From Pyxicephalus adspersus (taxonomy: Eukaryota; Chordata; Amphibia; Anura; Pyxicephalidae), in the NCBI RefSeq assembly GCF_032062135.1, contig NC_092864.1, positions 23,304,635 through 23,368,634 on the forward strand: a stretch of 64,000 bases of DNA, in the 5' to 3' direction. This document shows, piece by piece, positions 1-13,172 of the stretch. The notes beneath the pieces are model-generated. The model was not told the origin of the DNA. It did not search any database and worked only from the letters and a program-made list of their open reading frames with translations. Position 1 is the first letter of the stretch, and the number at the start of each line of letters is the position of its first letter. The position numbers and the translations under genes are program-made.

Positions 1-130
1 TGAAATAACTAATGCCTTTTACACTGATTGCCATTGGGAAGAATATCACCTTTACAGATAGCCAAAAAGATCATTGACCTCTACTAAACTGATCTGAGAC
101 AAAATTCCCATTGCTCAAGGAACCCCTTGT
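1..130 (+). mobile_element. hAT-like short element, family A, truncated by window edge
   Basis: The text matches the right half of the copy at 27178-27480: the same order of blocks (a low-20s purine-rich stretch, then a block with GATC, then the C-T-C-A-A-G-G-A-A-C-C-C-C end block). The left end is outside the window. It is followed closely by a tetranucleotide microsatellite. Confidence 0.7.
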
Positions 131-149
131 TATGTAAATAGACAAATAT

Positions 150-150
<1 letters not shown>

Positions 151-199
<49 letters not shown>
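151..199. repeat. (AGAT)n microsatellite, about 12 units
   Basis: Uninterrupted AGAT tetranucleotide run directly visible, ending in a T-rich break. Confidence 0.98.
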
Positions 200-1689
200 T
201 TTAGAGAATATTTGCCACTTCCAAGCCAATATTAAATTGTAAAGACAGTTCAATGCCTTGCTGTGGGACCCAAACATTTATAATAGAAATCCTACATTTC
301 AGAAAAGCTGGCATTGGCTCAATGCATAAGACTACTCACTAGAGTGCTTTATTTATGAGAAAGGGCTTTCAGATAATAAGTATCCAGTAGTTCGCTGTCT
401 CTTAAATCTTTATTTGAAACACCTTTGAGCCAACGATATAAGTATTCAGAACGGGGACATAAATTTCAGTACACAAATATAGTTCCGCTTTTGGCACCCA
501 TAGGGAAGTATGGGCAACTTGCCTAACGGTAATTATTGCCAATCCTTTCCTCTAATTCTATTGTTTAATAAATAATGCTGACATGATTGCATTCATTATG
601 TTACTTACCTCCTCCAGCTTTAAAGATCAAGTAGCATCATGCTATTTAAACTTGAACGGTTGGCACGTGTTAAAGATGAAGCAGCTGGGGTTAGATGAGG
701 TCTGTCAGGTGTGGTGGTTAATCTTGGCGTTCAGCATTGGGTGTTATTGCCATTTGGCAAATGTTAATATAGCTGATTCTTTAATATCTGGTCTATCACA
801 TCCATCATAGGTACAACTAATTGTCCAAAAGGCAACATATCAACAATGGCTGTTCCAACCCTGTTTTTTGTTAATTGATTGTTCTGCTCCCTTTCTTTTT
901 ACACGCTTCTAACACTTGCCAACTCTCTTTGCCAGTATCAGATTCTGTATGGTTACTGGAGATTTGAAGATAATTATTCACTTATAGCAACACTGGAGCA
1001 TAATAAAACAATTAGAAAATATGTTCTTGCTTACAGCATTGTAATTACAGTATATTAAACCATACACATTGAATAGAAAAATGTATGGTATCATCAGATT
1101 GCTTAAAGCAGGTTTGATATCTATTGTTTGGTTTGATATTGGTTTGCCAACCTTTGGTATCACTTTCCACCTCTTGTGTTTGCTGTGGAAGATACTAGGT
1201 AAGGGAACTTATCCTTTTTCATTGTTGTTGTTTCTTTACATGTAAGGTACTGATCACCCAAAGCTTCCCACAGTTACGTTACATTGGCACTCCAATGTTG
1301 GCCACAGGCATTTTGATGACAACAATGGACAATGCAATGTTATATGTGATGAAACTAGGACTGAGTTTTGCAAGATATGATGATGCCATATATTTCCTAT
1401 GCAAGGGTTATGATTTTTTATATTGTAATTGCAATGCTGTAAGCAAGGACATATTTTGCAATTTTTCTATTTATTTCTAGGAACACTGTCATAACATAGT
1501 CATAGCATATACAATTTTCAATTGTTGCAGCCTGCTTCCTTTCCTATCAGCCCTACTGCTGGCATTCAAGTCTAGACTGGCCAGTATTGCGGCAGCATTG
1601 CTTGAAAACAATAAATTTCCTTGTCCTATGTCATCACTCGCCAGTGCCAATTTAAATATTGATAGTTGGCAGGACAGTGATCTCTAAAC

Positions 1690-1708
1690 CTAAGTATATA
1701 TATATATG

Positions 1709-1765
<57 letters not shown>
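1690..1765. repeat. (TA)n microsatellite with interruptions
   Basis: Alternating TA over about 75 bp with one G and a few extra A bases near the left end. It lies just left of the fold-back element at 1844. Confidence 0.97.
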
Positions 1766-1767
<2 letters not shown>

Positions 1768-1947
1768 TAGAAATTTGTTTAAGCTGGGTATTCAGAAATT
1801 GTTTGCAGTCCCTGTATTGAGACTTACCTTTTTAGTAACCACCTAAAAACAGCCAGGTGGTTACTGAAAAGAGTCCGGGGAGAACACTAATATATATATA
1901 TTAGTGTTCTCCCCGGACTCTTTTCAGTAACCACCTGGCTGTTTTTA
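1768..1947. mobile_element. fold-back element with perfect 104-bp palindrome
   Basis: The core 1844-1947 is a perfect palindrome with 52-bp arms and no spacer, centred between 1895 and 1896 in a TA run. The left arm is preceded by a flank (1768-1843) that repeats the arm's A-G-T-A-A-C-C-A-C-C motif at about 1833, so this looks like a tail-to-tail dimer of a short non-autonomous element. The arm sequence resembles a short repeat I associate with ranid frogs, from memory only. Confidence 0.75.
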
Positions 1948-4900
1948 TATATATATGTTTTTACACTCTTGCAATGGTAACCCCCATGGGGTGGTCAGAC
2001 AACACAGTGCAAGGAAGGGGGTTTTTTCTCAATAACAGGAGGTATCTAAACAAAGATCCCTTTTTGGTGAGATCATTAGTTCTATTACAGCGTCAGATTT
2101 AAAAACATTGACAATGAGTTTTACAAATACAATTACAATAAAATTGATGACAATTTATGAGATTGTAGGTATTATATTTGCATCTACTTGTATTCTATTC
2201 AAGTCCCCTATTTATCTTTCAGAAGGGTTAGTTAGCTCTGTAACACATTTCTTCTTTGAGCAGTGAAACTTTCTGGTATATTCTGTTATTTTTTGGCACA
2301 ATACTCATGTTCACTTTCATATTTCCTCGTTGGTTGACATTGCAGTAAATCATTATTAGTCGTTAGTAAATGTAATCCCAGATTAGATTCACTGAAGTGA
2401 TTAAAACAAACGACAAAATAGCACATCTATCTACGCATTTCTGGCGCTGCTCAGTCTGTCAAGATTCACAAGTTTTGTTATTGTGATTGCCATGCCAAGA
2501 TGCAGCATGTCATTAAACAAAGAGTTTAATAGTCAGCATTGTTAATCACTTGTTTGCATAGTGTCTGATATTGTTATCATAGAGTCTGTGTTTGTGCTGC
2601 ACTTCAGAGAAGTCAGATCTATAAGAATGCTGTTCTTGCAAAATCTGGGAAAAAAAGTATGCAGACCCGCAGCCAATAACATCATAGATTACACAGAAAG
2701 GAATGCTATTAGTAATGCTACATGGTTTATTTCCCCACCAACAAAAAAAAGGATATTTGTCCAGGCTGATAATATTCCTTCCTGATTGAACTGATCTCTG
2801 GTGACGGAAAGTAAGGCCACTAAGAATACCTATAGCAAATGGATAGAGGTTGGATGTGGGATTTAGGATGAGAAAATGGTATTAAACAGGGTGGTTCAAC
2901 ATTACATGATGATTGGATTGAGTGTTTGTGCTGTGTGGATATAAATGCTGGGGTATTTCCCACACTAGTAGAACTTGGGGAGCTGCAAAACATATCCAAC
3001 ATTACAAAAACAAGTCTAACTGATTGTGATCAACTACTATTTGATATACAATGATCTCGATAAATGAGAACCTTCACAGATAATGTTAGCAAAGGAGGAC
3101 CTGGGCAACGTATTACCCATCCAGTCCATCATAATATCTAATCAAAGTAAATCAGAATAATCCAGAAAAGTTCATGTTGGTTGGCTTTGATTGACTCTGT
3201 GACTTAATAGGCTCACAACCTAAAAACAATTAGCCTGTGCTAGAATTGTCCTCAAAGTAAGCATACTAAGGGCCCCTCCAAAACTCGGAGTGTTGGATCC
3301 TGTTGGGTGGAACAGGAGAGACGTGGCTACCAGGGAAATAAAGGATACAGTTAGTAAAACATCTACCTCTACTCGAAAATGAGAACTTGACCCTTGCAGT
3401 GCTTTGATAACCTGTACAAGAATATTTTGATCCATTTCCTGCAGTTAAATAATAAGTAGTAGAAAGTTCTAAACTCCTACTATGTGCAGCACTAGGCTAA
3501 AAGACCTTAAAGTAAGAGTTTAATTTTTCTAAATGTAAATCTTATATTTTGACCTCTTTTTATGCTGAAAGAATATCCTGAAATGCATTCTTTTACTATC
3601 CTAGAGGATGTTGTAACGCAAAACCAGGGATTTGTTTTAGATTTGTAGATTGCTAAATACATAGCTTTTATTGTCCTTTATTAATAATAAAAAAAGACAT
3701 CAGGTCTCTGTTATTCTATACAGATGGCAAAACTGAATGCACGGTAAAACAATTTGGCTCTCTTACTATGCAATTTTACTTCTTTGCTTTAAATCCTCAA
3801 AGGCTTTTTGATCCCTTTCCTTGTTTTACATTCTGGTCATTTTTTCTAGCTGGAGAGACTTAAGACTATCACGTGTATGCACTGGATCTGTGTAAGTAAT
3901 TCCATCAGGATAAGGAGGTTCTGTTTTACTAGACCACACCTTTCTGCATGGGGCTTATGTGTTCTGTATGTATTATACTAAAATGGCTCAACAATGCCAA
4001 CACTGCAGAGGCAGAAATGTTGAGAAGATTTACACTGTGCTGCAAAGTATTTAAACACGGGCAGTGAAACATGTTATAAGATTAATTTAGAACCTGTTAG
4101 GCATTCAAATATATCAGTGAGCCAATATAAACCATGACCCTGACCACTTACTTCATGTGCATGTGATTAATAAAGAAAAAAGGTCAGAAATACAATGATA
4201 AATCTATTAGGAATGGTGCAATACTATCACAGCTGGCTGTCCACGATTAATGATACAGGGCATCAATGTCATGCCTTACTATTTATATAGATGGGGTATA
4301 CTGCATTGCTCAGTGCTTTTTGTGCCTTACTGAGGCATGATTTAATGCATGAAAAATGGTGCGTTAATGCATGCAAAAATTTCAACATGTCCCAAGCTAT
4401 ATCTGCATTCCAACAACCAAATAATCAAAAACTGCAAATTAAATTATTTAAAACAGTACATGATTAAATTTACTTTTGATTGCTTTCCATCCTGATTACA
4501 AATATTTGGTTTTTCAAATCCAGGAAACAGCTATAATTACGGTTGGTGAATGGCTGCACCATTATATATAATAAACTATTTTTTTTCAACCTATAGGTAA
4601 TTAAAAAAGCATCCAAACAATGCCAAGTGTGTGATCAGTATTAGAAATGGTTACTATTGGTTGGTAAATATTGAGACTTGTTACGATTAATATTAATTTT
4701 TAATATATTTTTACTAGAAACAGTCACAAACTTGGCAATAGGATTAAGGCTAGCAAGGAAACTATATGGCAATAAAGCAATTTCAACTGCTGCCTCACTT
4801 TTACGTAGTTTAAAATTTTCATTATTTGAGGTCTATTTTATTTTCTGAACATTTCTACTGCATTTTGAAGCCTATATATGTGTGTGTACTCCATTGAGCA

Positions 4901-6922
4901 CAATGAAGATCAGTATATTTGTTTCACACACCGTGATCATGGTCAAAAAGCGAGTTAATGTCCGCTAATCGGAACCTTTAAAAGTGGCAATTGTGGCTAG
5001 AAAAGGGAATCAATCACGAATCACCACTATACAAAAAACAAATTGCCCTTTTATTATTCTGGAGCTATAAAAGTGGCAGTCAGAAAAAAAGAAAGACAAG
5101 CAAGGAAGAGGAGATCTTTTATCTGTCCACTTCTTGTTACAAAGGCCCCTTAGTGTATAAAACATACTTGTAATATGGCCTATACCTGTTTTCTGGTTTT
5201 CAATGCCAGTGTGCTCTTAGATAAAATAAAAAACCAATACACATTTCCGCTATTATGTGCACCGCTAAAAGCTCCAAATCCTATGAGGTATTATCTGCCC
5301 TATTATCACATGCTGAAACCTTACTGAGCACAAGAAATGTGCGGTAAGGGAAGAAAGTCATTGTGGAAGCAAAAAAAAAAGTCTGATCATTTTCCGTTAT
5401 TTGATTCTATTTAATTCATGATGAATTGCTGATGTGAAAACAGCATCTTTACCTGCCTTGAGAGCCAAGCATGAGGAATTACACCGTAATATAGGTCTGC
5501 TTAGAGATCCCCAGACCAAATGGCGGCTTCATTATTTCCTGCAGCACAGCCGGCTTGTTTTATTCTACTCGCTCTGTTAAATGTGGCAGCAGGAATTTAG
5601 AAGATTTTTTGCCATATGGTAACATTTGATTAATAAAATACATTCACTGCTGTATTGCGTTTTTGCAATGAAAATATTCTTGAAATATTATTTACCAATT
5701 GTTACTGACAATAAAAATGGAAAGCCGATGTAACAAATTAATTTTTATATCAGAGTTGGCGGAAAGGTATTTTAAAGAGAACTCTTGTCCATCAGCTAAA
5801 TGCATTTTGGAAAACAACGTCTGAGAATTGTTTTAGCTGATAGAAAAATGTAGCAATATACAGTTATGATCCACTACCTCTGCTGTACTATAGGTATAGT
5901 ATATTATGGTGGAAACACTATTTGGACTGTCAAAGTCTATAGATGGTGCCTCTCATGCTTCTGTTGCCTGTGGACTACTAGTAACATCAATATACCAGGG
6001 ATACCCAACCTAAGCTTTTTCTCCTCTGTAAAGCACATTCGCAGTAAACCCCTCCATGCAATTGCTTAGCATTCTCACTGCAAGTCTGATTTTTTTAGCT
6101 AGCATATATAAACTCAGTATAGTTAGATTTCAAACACTTGCATTAGCTGATAAGAAAATATACATTTGGACTTTTGAACCAATACTAGAAGCTTTCTACA
6201 ATCCATTTACCTGAATGTAAGCTTTGTATTGAAGCGTTTACCATTGTACATGTATTGTATAACTTGAATCTACTTGCATCTTGCTCATGTGCCATTACAC
6301 AGTCCAATCAGGCTGTCTCAGTGCACAGTAGGGGTGCTCAGATTGGGAAAGGAAATATTAGGTGGCTGAGCTTAGCCATAAATGCACTCAAATCTGAAGT
6401 TTACTCCAACCTGATTTTGCCTTCACTGGTTACTTACCACCCCCTGCCCAGCCCCATAAACATACATTTGAAACTTTAAATAATACTTTTCCATTTGCAT
6501 ACATATTTAGACCCAGTGATATCAACATGGGTCTAAATATGGGTCTCTGGATTTCTCTATACAATGCAGACCGGTCATGGATGGAAGAGATGGTGTCCAA
6601 AGGGTGTAGTACATCAGTTTTTGGAATGATCACAGCCCTCCCAAGAGCCTTCAGACCAAATGCAAACAGTAGGCTGACCCATGAATTGTTTAATCTAAAT
6701 ACTAAAATGCTTTAATAGGTGGGTGTCAGCCTGCAGAAGTAGGTACTCCTGGAAAGACTGTGCACGCAAACTGTGCTAGGTACAATGAATCCAGGGCAGG
6801 CCAGGGACAGAAAGGCTGCAGAGAAGGGATAATAAGGCAGGAAAAAAAATGGGGTCTATCTGACTTTCTGGGGCATGTAAAATACACTGAGAGAAGTTTA
6901 TAGTGTGCAGTAACATTTTTAT

Positions 6923-6995
6923 TAAAATATTAATATTATTATTCATATTATTATTATTAATATATTATTATTATTATTGTTATTATTAATAATAG
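6923..6995. repeat. ATT-rich microsatellite (tail of L2-like element)
   Basis: Interrupted (ATT)n run that directly abuts the minus-strand L2-like tail on its right. This is the usual 3' terminal repeat of that family. Confidence 0.9.
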
Positions 6996-7110
6996 CCAAT
7001 ATTTTTATAGCGCAGGCATATTAAAAAAGTCCATAGTCATTTGGCTAAGTGTCCCTTAAAAGGGCTAACAATGTCCCTACCATAGTCATATGTCATTAAC
7101 ATCAGAGTAC
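6996..7110 (-). mobile_element. L2-like LINE 3' tail
   Basis: On the minus strand it reads into a T-A-T-A-A-A block just before the ATT-rich run, as other tails here do. Positions 7070-7100 are a 31-bp exact reverse-complement match to 47763-47793 in another tail, confirming a shared family. Only the non-coding 3' end is present. Confidence 0.75.
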
Positions 7111-8218
7111 TTTCGATGAGCCTGTACATCTGCTAAAGGTAAGGCAAATTTAGCTTTAGAGCTCAGTATATACTGTTTGATGCACGATCACATCTGCTTT
7201 ATATGCAGAATCTTTATTTATATGTATCATATGCCAAAAAAAATGTGCAGAAAAAGATGTTAGGAGTCTTGAGATTATTCTTAGTGTATTCTAATTGTAT
7301 AAAATGTTTTTGGTTGTACCCACTCTTACAATACTGCACTGGATATTTGCCCATATGTGCCTTGACCTAATATAAATTCCACCTTGACCTGTTGCATATT
7401 TATTTTGAGAAACAAATTACAATGTTACATATAAAATCTGGAAGTAATACAGACTAATTTGTTGCTGTGCTGTGCCCATGATAAAATATTTATGCAATCA
7501 GAAAGCATTTGTAAATGTATCGTCTGAAAGTTTTACCAATGAGCCTACAGTAAATTATTTTATGTCTGTTGACATTTCTTTTCAAATGGAAGAAATGTTA
7601 TTTTGCTCCCTTAGTGAGTACAGATGTTGGGTAAGTAGCTGGAGACCTCCAAATTGACTGATATGCCTAGAAAAATACCAGATTTATAAATAATGCACCA
7701 ACCTTCCTGCCAGGGATAACACAACGCTCATTTACATACAGACACTGCCAGCAATTCACCTCAAATAGCTCCAAATATGAAATGTGTGCAAGATGCAACT
7801 AGTTTTCTGTTAAGACAACCACAGAAGACAGCCACAGACAATGAGTAAGAGGTAGGGTGTATGACTGTATACCCTTTATTTGTAAAAATGATCATCTGAT
7901 GGCTTGCCAACATATATTGACTCTAATGACATCTTACAGCAAAGTGAAAGGGGCTATTAAACATACCTGGACCAATGTGACATTTCCAATAAAAAAGAGC
8001 GGAAGCACAGAAGAGACTTTTTGGAGAATTGTGCAAGAAGAACATATTGTTTGCTGGCCTTACCAGTTTAGATCAATTGCCCAAATGGAATGAACTTTGT
8101 ATGCCTTAAACACACTTCCATAGGTTTCAAAAATCCCAAAGTGTCTTCTCAAAATCTTGCTATAATCTATAGTTACAACCCTTGTAATGTTGCAGCCACT
8201 CTGCTGCCCCCTAGAGTT

Positions 8219-8464
8219 CAGACGGAAACCCTAGGGTTCCTAGAAGTTGCTGGGGGTTCCTTGAGCAATGAGCAATGATGCCAATGATCTTTTTGGTAAT
8301 CTGTAAGGGTGTCATTCTTCCCACTGTCCAACATTGTAGGAGGCATTCTTCCTAATGACCATCACACTAATGTACTATGAGTTGAGTAATTATGGTATGG
8401 GTTCCCTGAAGACCTGAAAGGTATTTGAAAAGGTTCCCCATGTGAAAACTGTAGAGAAACACTG
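8219..8464 (-). mobile_element. hAT-like short element, family A, minus orientation
   Basis: Block order is the reverse of the copy at 27178. It ends in the G-A-G-A-A-A-C-A-C-T-G terminus typical of the family (the reverse complement of CAGTG-T-T-T-C-T-C). The left end is degraded and no clear target duplication is visible. Confidence 0.75.
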
Positions 8465-10234
8465 CTCTATATATTGACTTTAAAAAAAAGCTTTAAAAGA
8501 AAGATTTTTTTTGCTTATATATGATGGTATAATTATTGTTCTTTAATAATTCCGAATGCCTACACTGACCTTTGATCTATATTAATGATTAAACATAATT
8601 TACAACCTCTATTTAATATCCTCTCTCCACTGGAACAAAAGGAAAAAAAAAGGCAAGTTGAAAAAGCAGAAAAAAAAGAATATTACTGAATATGCATGGA
8701 TGCAAACGCTCGGCTCCGTATGAAGTCAGGAATAAGATGGAACACGAAGAGAGATTGTTTAGCTAAGGCATTTGTTTTCACTTTATTGTCAGCATAAATT
8801 CACCAAGAGCAATATTTTAGCATATGCTGTCATGCAGGTACTCAAAATGTTATCTCAGTTATTGAAGGAAAGTGAGATGCAAACAGAACTATATCTGCAA
8901 CTCATGAATGTTATCTAATAAACATCAGCATGATTAAATAAAAGTGAAGGACGGACAATGGCATTATTATTGGATAATATAGTACAAACACACTGCCTTA
9001 AAGTATGCAATTTATGATTGTTATTCTATCCATGGAAAATACACAATTTAAACAACACAAAATTCAATATCAATGTGCAAGATGAGGCAAGGAATTATAT
9101 TGTATTTTTGTGACCACAGTTAAGTATATATTAGTTATTATAGGATAGCATACATTGAACAGTCATCGCACCAACAATGGGACCAGCAATTCAAAATGAC
9201 TTTACCCAACCTGGAACCTGTAAGTTTGTAATGGTGGCTATTTCGCTATCAGGTCTTGTCATAGCTCCTAACTGTTCCTAGTTTGAAGGGATTTTAATGG
9301 ACTTTAGAAGTTAAATCGTACTGTGCCCCTGCTTGCCTTAGTTGTACCAATGTTTTGTTTTTTTTATAGACATATATATACAAATCTATTCTTTTACACT
9401 AAACCTTTTATCCTACCTCTCAATTATTTAATTTGTTATTTTAAAAACCCAACATAAAAAGTGATGATGGAATAGGGGACATTGTGACTGGGGCCATTTC
9501 TTGCCTTTCTCATCTGGTAAAGAATGGCATTGTTATTATCCCTGCTTAACAACACAAGAAATAAAAAAGTGTAATCAAAAAATTTATTTTAGTCCAATCT
9601 TGAGTCCCTAAACTTTAATATTAATTAGGAATTTAGATCAATTAATAATCAATTCTGAGCACTCAGCTAAGTTTATCTTCAAAACTGTCACCTTCATTGT
9701 ATCACTACCATAGGCGTTTCTTCAAGACATACATCAAAGCTACTCTGTGACCTAGTCAATCAAGGAAACCTTGATGCTTGTACAAAGGGCACAATTGAGT
9801 GCTCAAATGTAGCTTGGATTGATCCCTGGAGAACTGGCAGCCCTCTGGGGAACAAACACAGATGAAAGAAAAAAAACACAAGGTTGAACACCCACTGATA
9901 TTAAACCTAATAATGCTCATATTGGTCATGCATCCGCAGTTTTAACAATTCAGTAATTAGTCGTACAAAGGTAAGTGGAGAAAGGTAAGACATTTGGGGA
10001 GATGACCTTGGTTACCTAATATAATGAAGTAATAATAAATATTTCATTATATAAGCTTTGCCCTCAATTCTTGTTCTTTAACGTTTTAACCTTACCATAA
10101 TTTTATCTTTCTTTGACAACGACCACCAAAATGGTGAATCAAACCAGCAGCAAAATAAGCAGCAAAAAAAATAGGATTTTCGCCTTCCCTACTTTTTCAT
10201 TATGAAAAAGGGTTTGTGCTGTGCGTACACTTTA

Positions 10235-10690
10235 ATTTTGTTCTTCAGTTGGCGCAGAGCTCATAGGATACACAACTTCAGATGACGTTTGTGATCCAAG
10301 AAAATTTATAAACAAAAAGTTATTATATAAAAAATCAAAGAAGCAAGTTAAATAACACAGCTGTTCTTCGCTCATGAAAAGACTGGATTTCTGTTGCCGA
10401 ATGCCTGGTTCCTGTGTAACGTGATGTTTTGCTGGCACTCGTCAGCTCAGTAATGAGTGAATGCTTCCTACATTTGCCTTCCCTTGCTGATGTCACATAT
10501 TCCTTGCGCCTGTGTATTCCTCCCTGCTACTGTGAGACAAAATAAAGTTTGCAGGCCTCCACGTCACATTCATTTACAACAGCTGAGGTTGATGCAAAGC
10601 CCAGAACTAGAGCTGTGCTGACACCAAGCATTACCGTACCATAGGCACTTCACTCTATCGCAGCTCGTGAGGACGTGAGAACACAAAATG
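10235..10690. promoter_or_regulatory. candidate CpG-retaining, CRE-like intronic segment
   Basis: About a dozen CpG dinucleotides in 450 bp of otherwise CpG-poor intron. There are cAMP-response-like sites: TGACGT at 10283, TGATGTCA at 10488 and a CACGTCA at 10560-10566. No exon is recognisable. Function is inferred from composition only. Confidence 0.3.
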
Positions 10691-12235
10691 TAACCAAGAA
10701 ACACTAGAATGTAGGGAATCACCTAAAAACTACTATCTCCTAGGATTCCAAAAAACACTTATTTTTAAGAGTGCTTTTTAAATAATATTTTACTCCATAG
10801 ATCAGAACAGTAGAATATGGGAGAATGGGGGATTCAGGCTAGGAGCACCCACGCCTAACATTCAAGGAGAGGTCTTCAAGAGAGGACAATTGTAGCCATC
10901 AATATAAAGAGCTTCTCCACACTATTTCATAACCAATGAATGATTCCTTCCTTAAATCTAACTGGCTGTCAAAAAAGATAAAGAAATATAAAATAAAGCT
11001 TAGTTCACCCTTTTTGACTCTCATGAACTGGAAAATGATTGGAGGTCAACTTTAATCCAACTGAGCTGCTCTTGCATGTAAAGGTCAACCATATTCTGAT
11101 TAGCAGTCACAGTAGCCCTGGATAAAATGTTGCCAATGTAGGCAATTTGGAAATCTATATATCCTTAGCAAAACTTCTTTGTCTCCTTGTAACTGTAAAA
11201 CTTCTCCATCTCCTTGTAACTATATAATATGGCCAGGTAAATGCTATGACACTTTCTATTATCTAATTTTCACATGAGCTTTCAGATAAAAAGCCTTGTG
11301 TAGTGGAAATCAAGCAAGAGAAATAATGGAAATTAGTAGTTATTAAAATTTGGTTTCTCTAACCTATTAGAACAACCCTTCGAAGAAGAACATACTCACT
11401 TTTCCTGAACTCCTTCACTACTTTGTCAGCAAGATCATCTCCCAATATCTTGTTGACCGGTCTCTGAACTAATAGAAGGGTCTGTAATAGTATTGGGACA
11501 GAACATAGGGGAAAGGACGCCTTCAGCACAAAGTCCCAGTGCCAAAGAAATAAACAGTGATCAAGCAAAGACTGATTGTTTTGTTGCCCGAGAATTCTTG
11601 TTCAGCTGTCATGAAATGTCTACAGACACTGGATCATCGCCTAATCTGACCCAAAAAAAAAAAAAAAAAGAATCAGGACACCATCACCTAACAAAAGGAA
11701 CCTTTATTCTGCTGTATTCCAAAATGGTGTGGAATAAACCACTAGTTCTTTCTGCTTGCTATCAGCTGAGGAGTTAACTGGAAGGTGTGACTCATTGCTC
11801 TCTCTGTACAGATGATGGGATGTGACATTTCTGAAAACCCAGGGGCAAGAGAAGAGCTGGTTTACAGTCAGGATCTGCTATGGACGGTTACTCAACTTTC
11901 CAGAAGATGAGCAAGCTATAAGCTGCAGTTAGAAAGCCTGAAATTCAACTATTTTTATAGGAATTGACCAAAATCTTTGTTTGTAATAAGCTGCCAGTAC
12001 AGGGTTGCATTCAGATAGGTAACTATAAATTAACAGCTTATCTCTGTAGAGAGTTAGCCGCGAGATCAGGTTGCCTGCTTAATAACACAGGCATGAATGC
12101 TACAGACAGGAAAACTATGGGCTCTGTTTACTAATCCTCCTCCCATGTCATTTTACCACTCTCCTCGCAGTCAGGCTGGTGAATAATGATAGTATGGAAT
12201 GACTATGTCTTATTCTTCAAACACACAAAGAATAT

Positions 12236-12236
<1 letters not shown>

Positions 12237-12305
<69 letters not shown>

Positions 12306-12330
12306 GCAATAAATATATATATATACACAC
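12237..12330. repeat. (TA)n/(CA)n compound microsatellite
   Basis: Long TA runs broken by a CA run around 12272-12285 and again near 12327. Any open frame here is an artefact of the repeat. Confidence 0.97.
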
Positions 12331-12359
12331 ATATATAGTATAACAATATACAAACATCT

Positions 12360-12438
12360 AACAGTTTCTATGTATTCAGTTTCTTCTTTAAGATTTATAT
12401 ATATGTGTGTGTGTGAAACTGAATACATAGAACCTGTT
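12360..12438. repeat. inverted repeat with 24-bp arms around a TG run
   Basis: Left arm 12360-12383 and right arm 12415-12438 are reverse complements with a single mismatch. They are separated by 31 bp that includes a short TG microsatellite. It is probably a small fold-back element or a repeat-associated hairpin. Confidence 0.8.
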
Positions 12439-13158
12439 ATACATTTGTGAAGGTGGTGGGGCTAATTATAGCTAATTAAATATATATCGGATTAGAAATA
12501 GAAATTTTTGGGTACAGGTTGGGTAAATCTTGGGTGAAAGCATTTATAAAAAGTGTAATATATTGCCATATTAAGATAAAGATACCAGCAATGCACTATT
12601 TCTCATTTTTTTAATATGGAGGTTTAATTCCAAAATATTTATAAGCTACTTTTTCTTACTTCATATCCTACATTGTAATACCATTTTATTACATTTCATT
12701 CAGGCTGTAGAAGTATATTATTTGCAGAACTCTAATTTTGGATTCATTTATTATACTTTGTAGTTTCTAATGGAGACTATTGTGGACTCCTGCTAAGGAA
12801 AACTATTTAAATCAGCCATGCAGAATGTAGTTCAAAACAAGATAATGGAATGTGATTTTCAGACTGGGGAAAAAATAGACGACAAATCGCTCATATTTGG
12901 AATAACGCCCAGTGAGAATAGCTTATCTTCTCGGTTCTGGGCTAGAAGTGGAGTTCTGCCTGTGAATAATCTTCCATCCACTCTCATAAAAAAGTAGTTT
13001 TGTTTAAAACAGTGGTTTGGTCTTGAGATAGGAGCATGGGACTGGACTGTTTTTGAAGGGTTGGATTTGGGCTGGTGTACAAGCATTTCAGCATTTTTGT
13101 AAATCTAACCACAAGAGCAAAACATATTTTAAATTGTGGTGCCACGCTGCGTAATGAT

Positions 13159-13172
13159 GCGTCCTCTGGTGG
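13159..13172 (-). promoter_or_regulatory. possible CTCF-like motif, one mismatch
   Basis: The minus strand reads C-C-A-C-C-A-G-A-G-G-A-C-G-C against the consensus CCASYAGRKGGCRS, with one mismatch at position 11. It sits in a small CpG-containing patch. Weak on sequence alone. Confidence 0.25.

Noticed and set aside
12210..12428. Open frame rich in Ile, Tyr and Val
   Set aside because: Translation of a TA/CA microsatellite.
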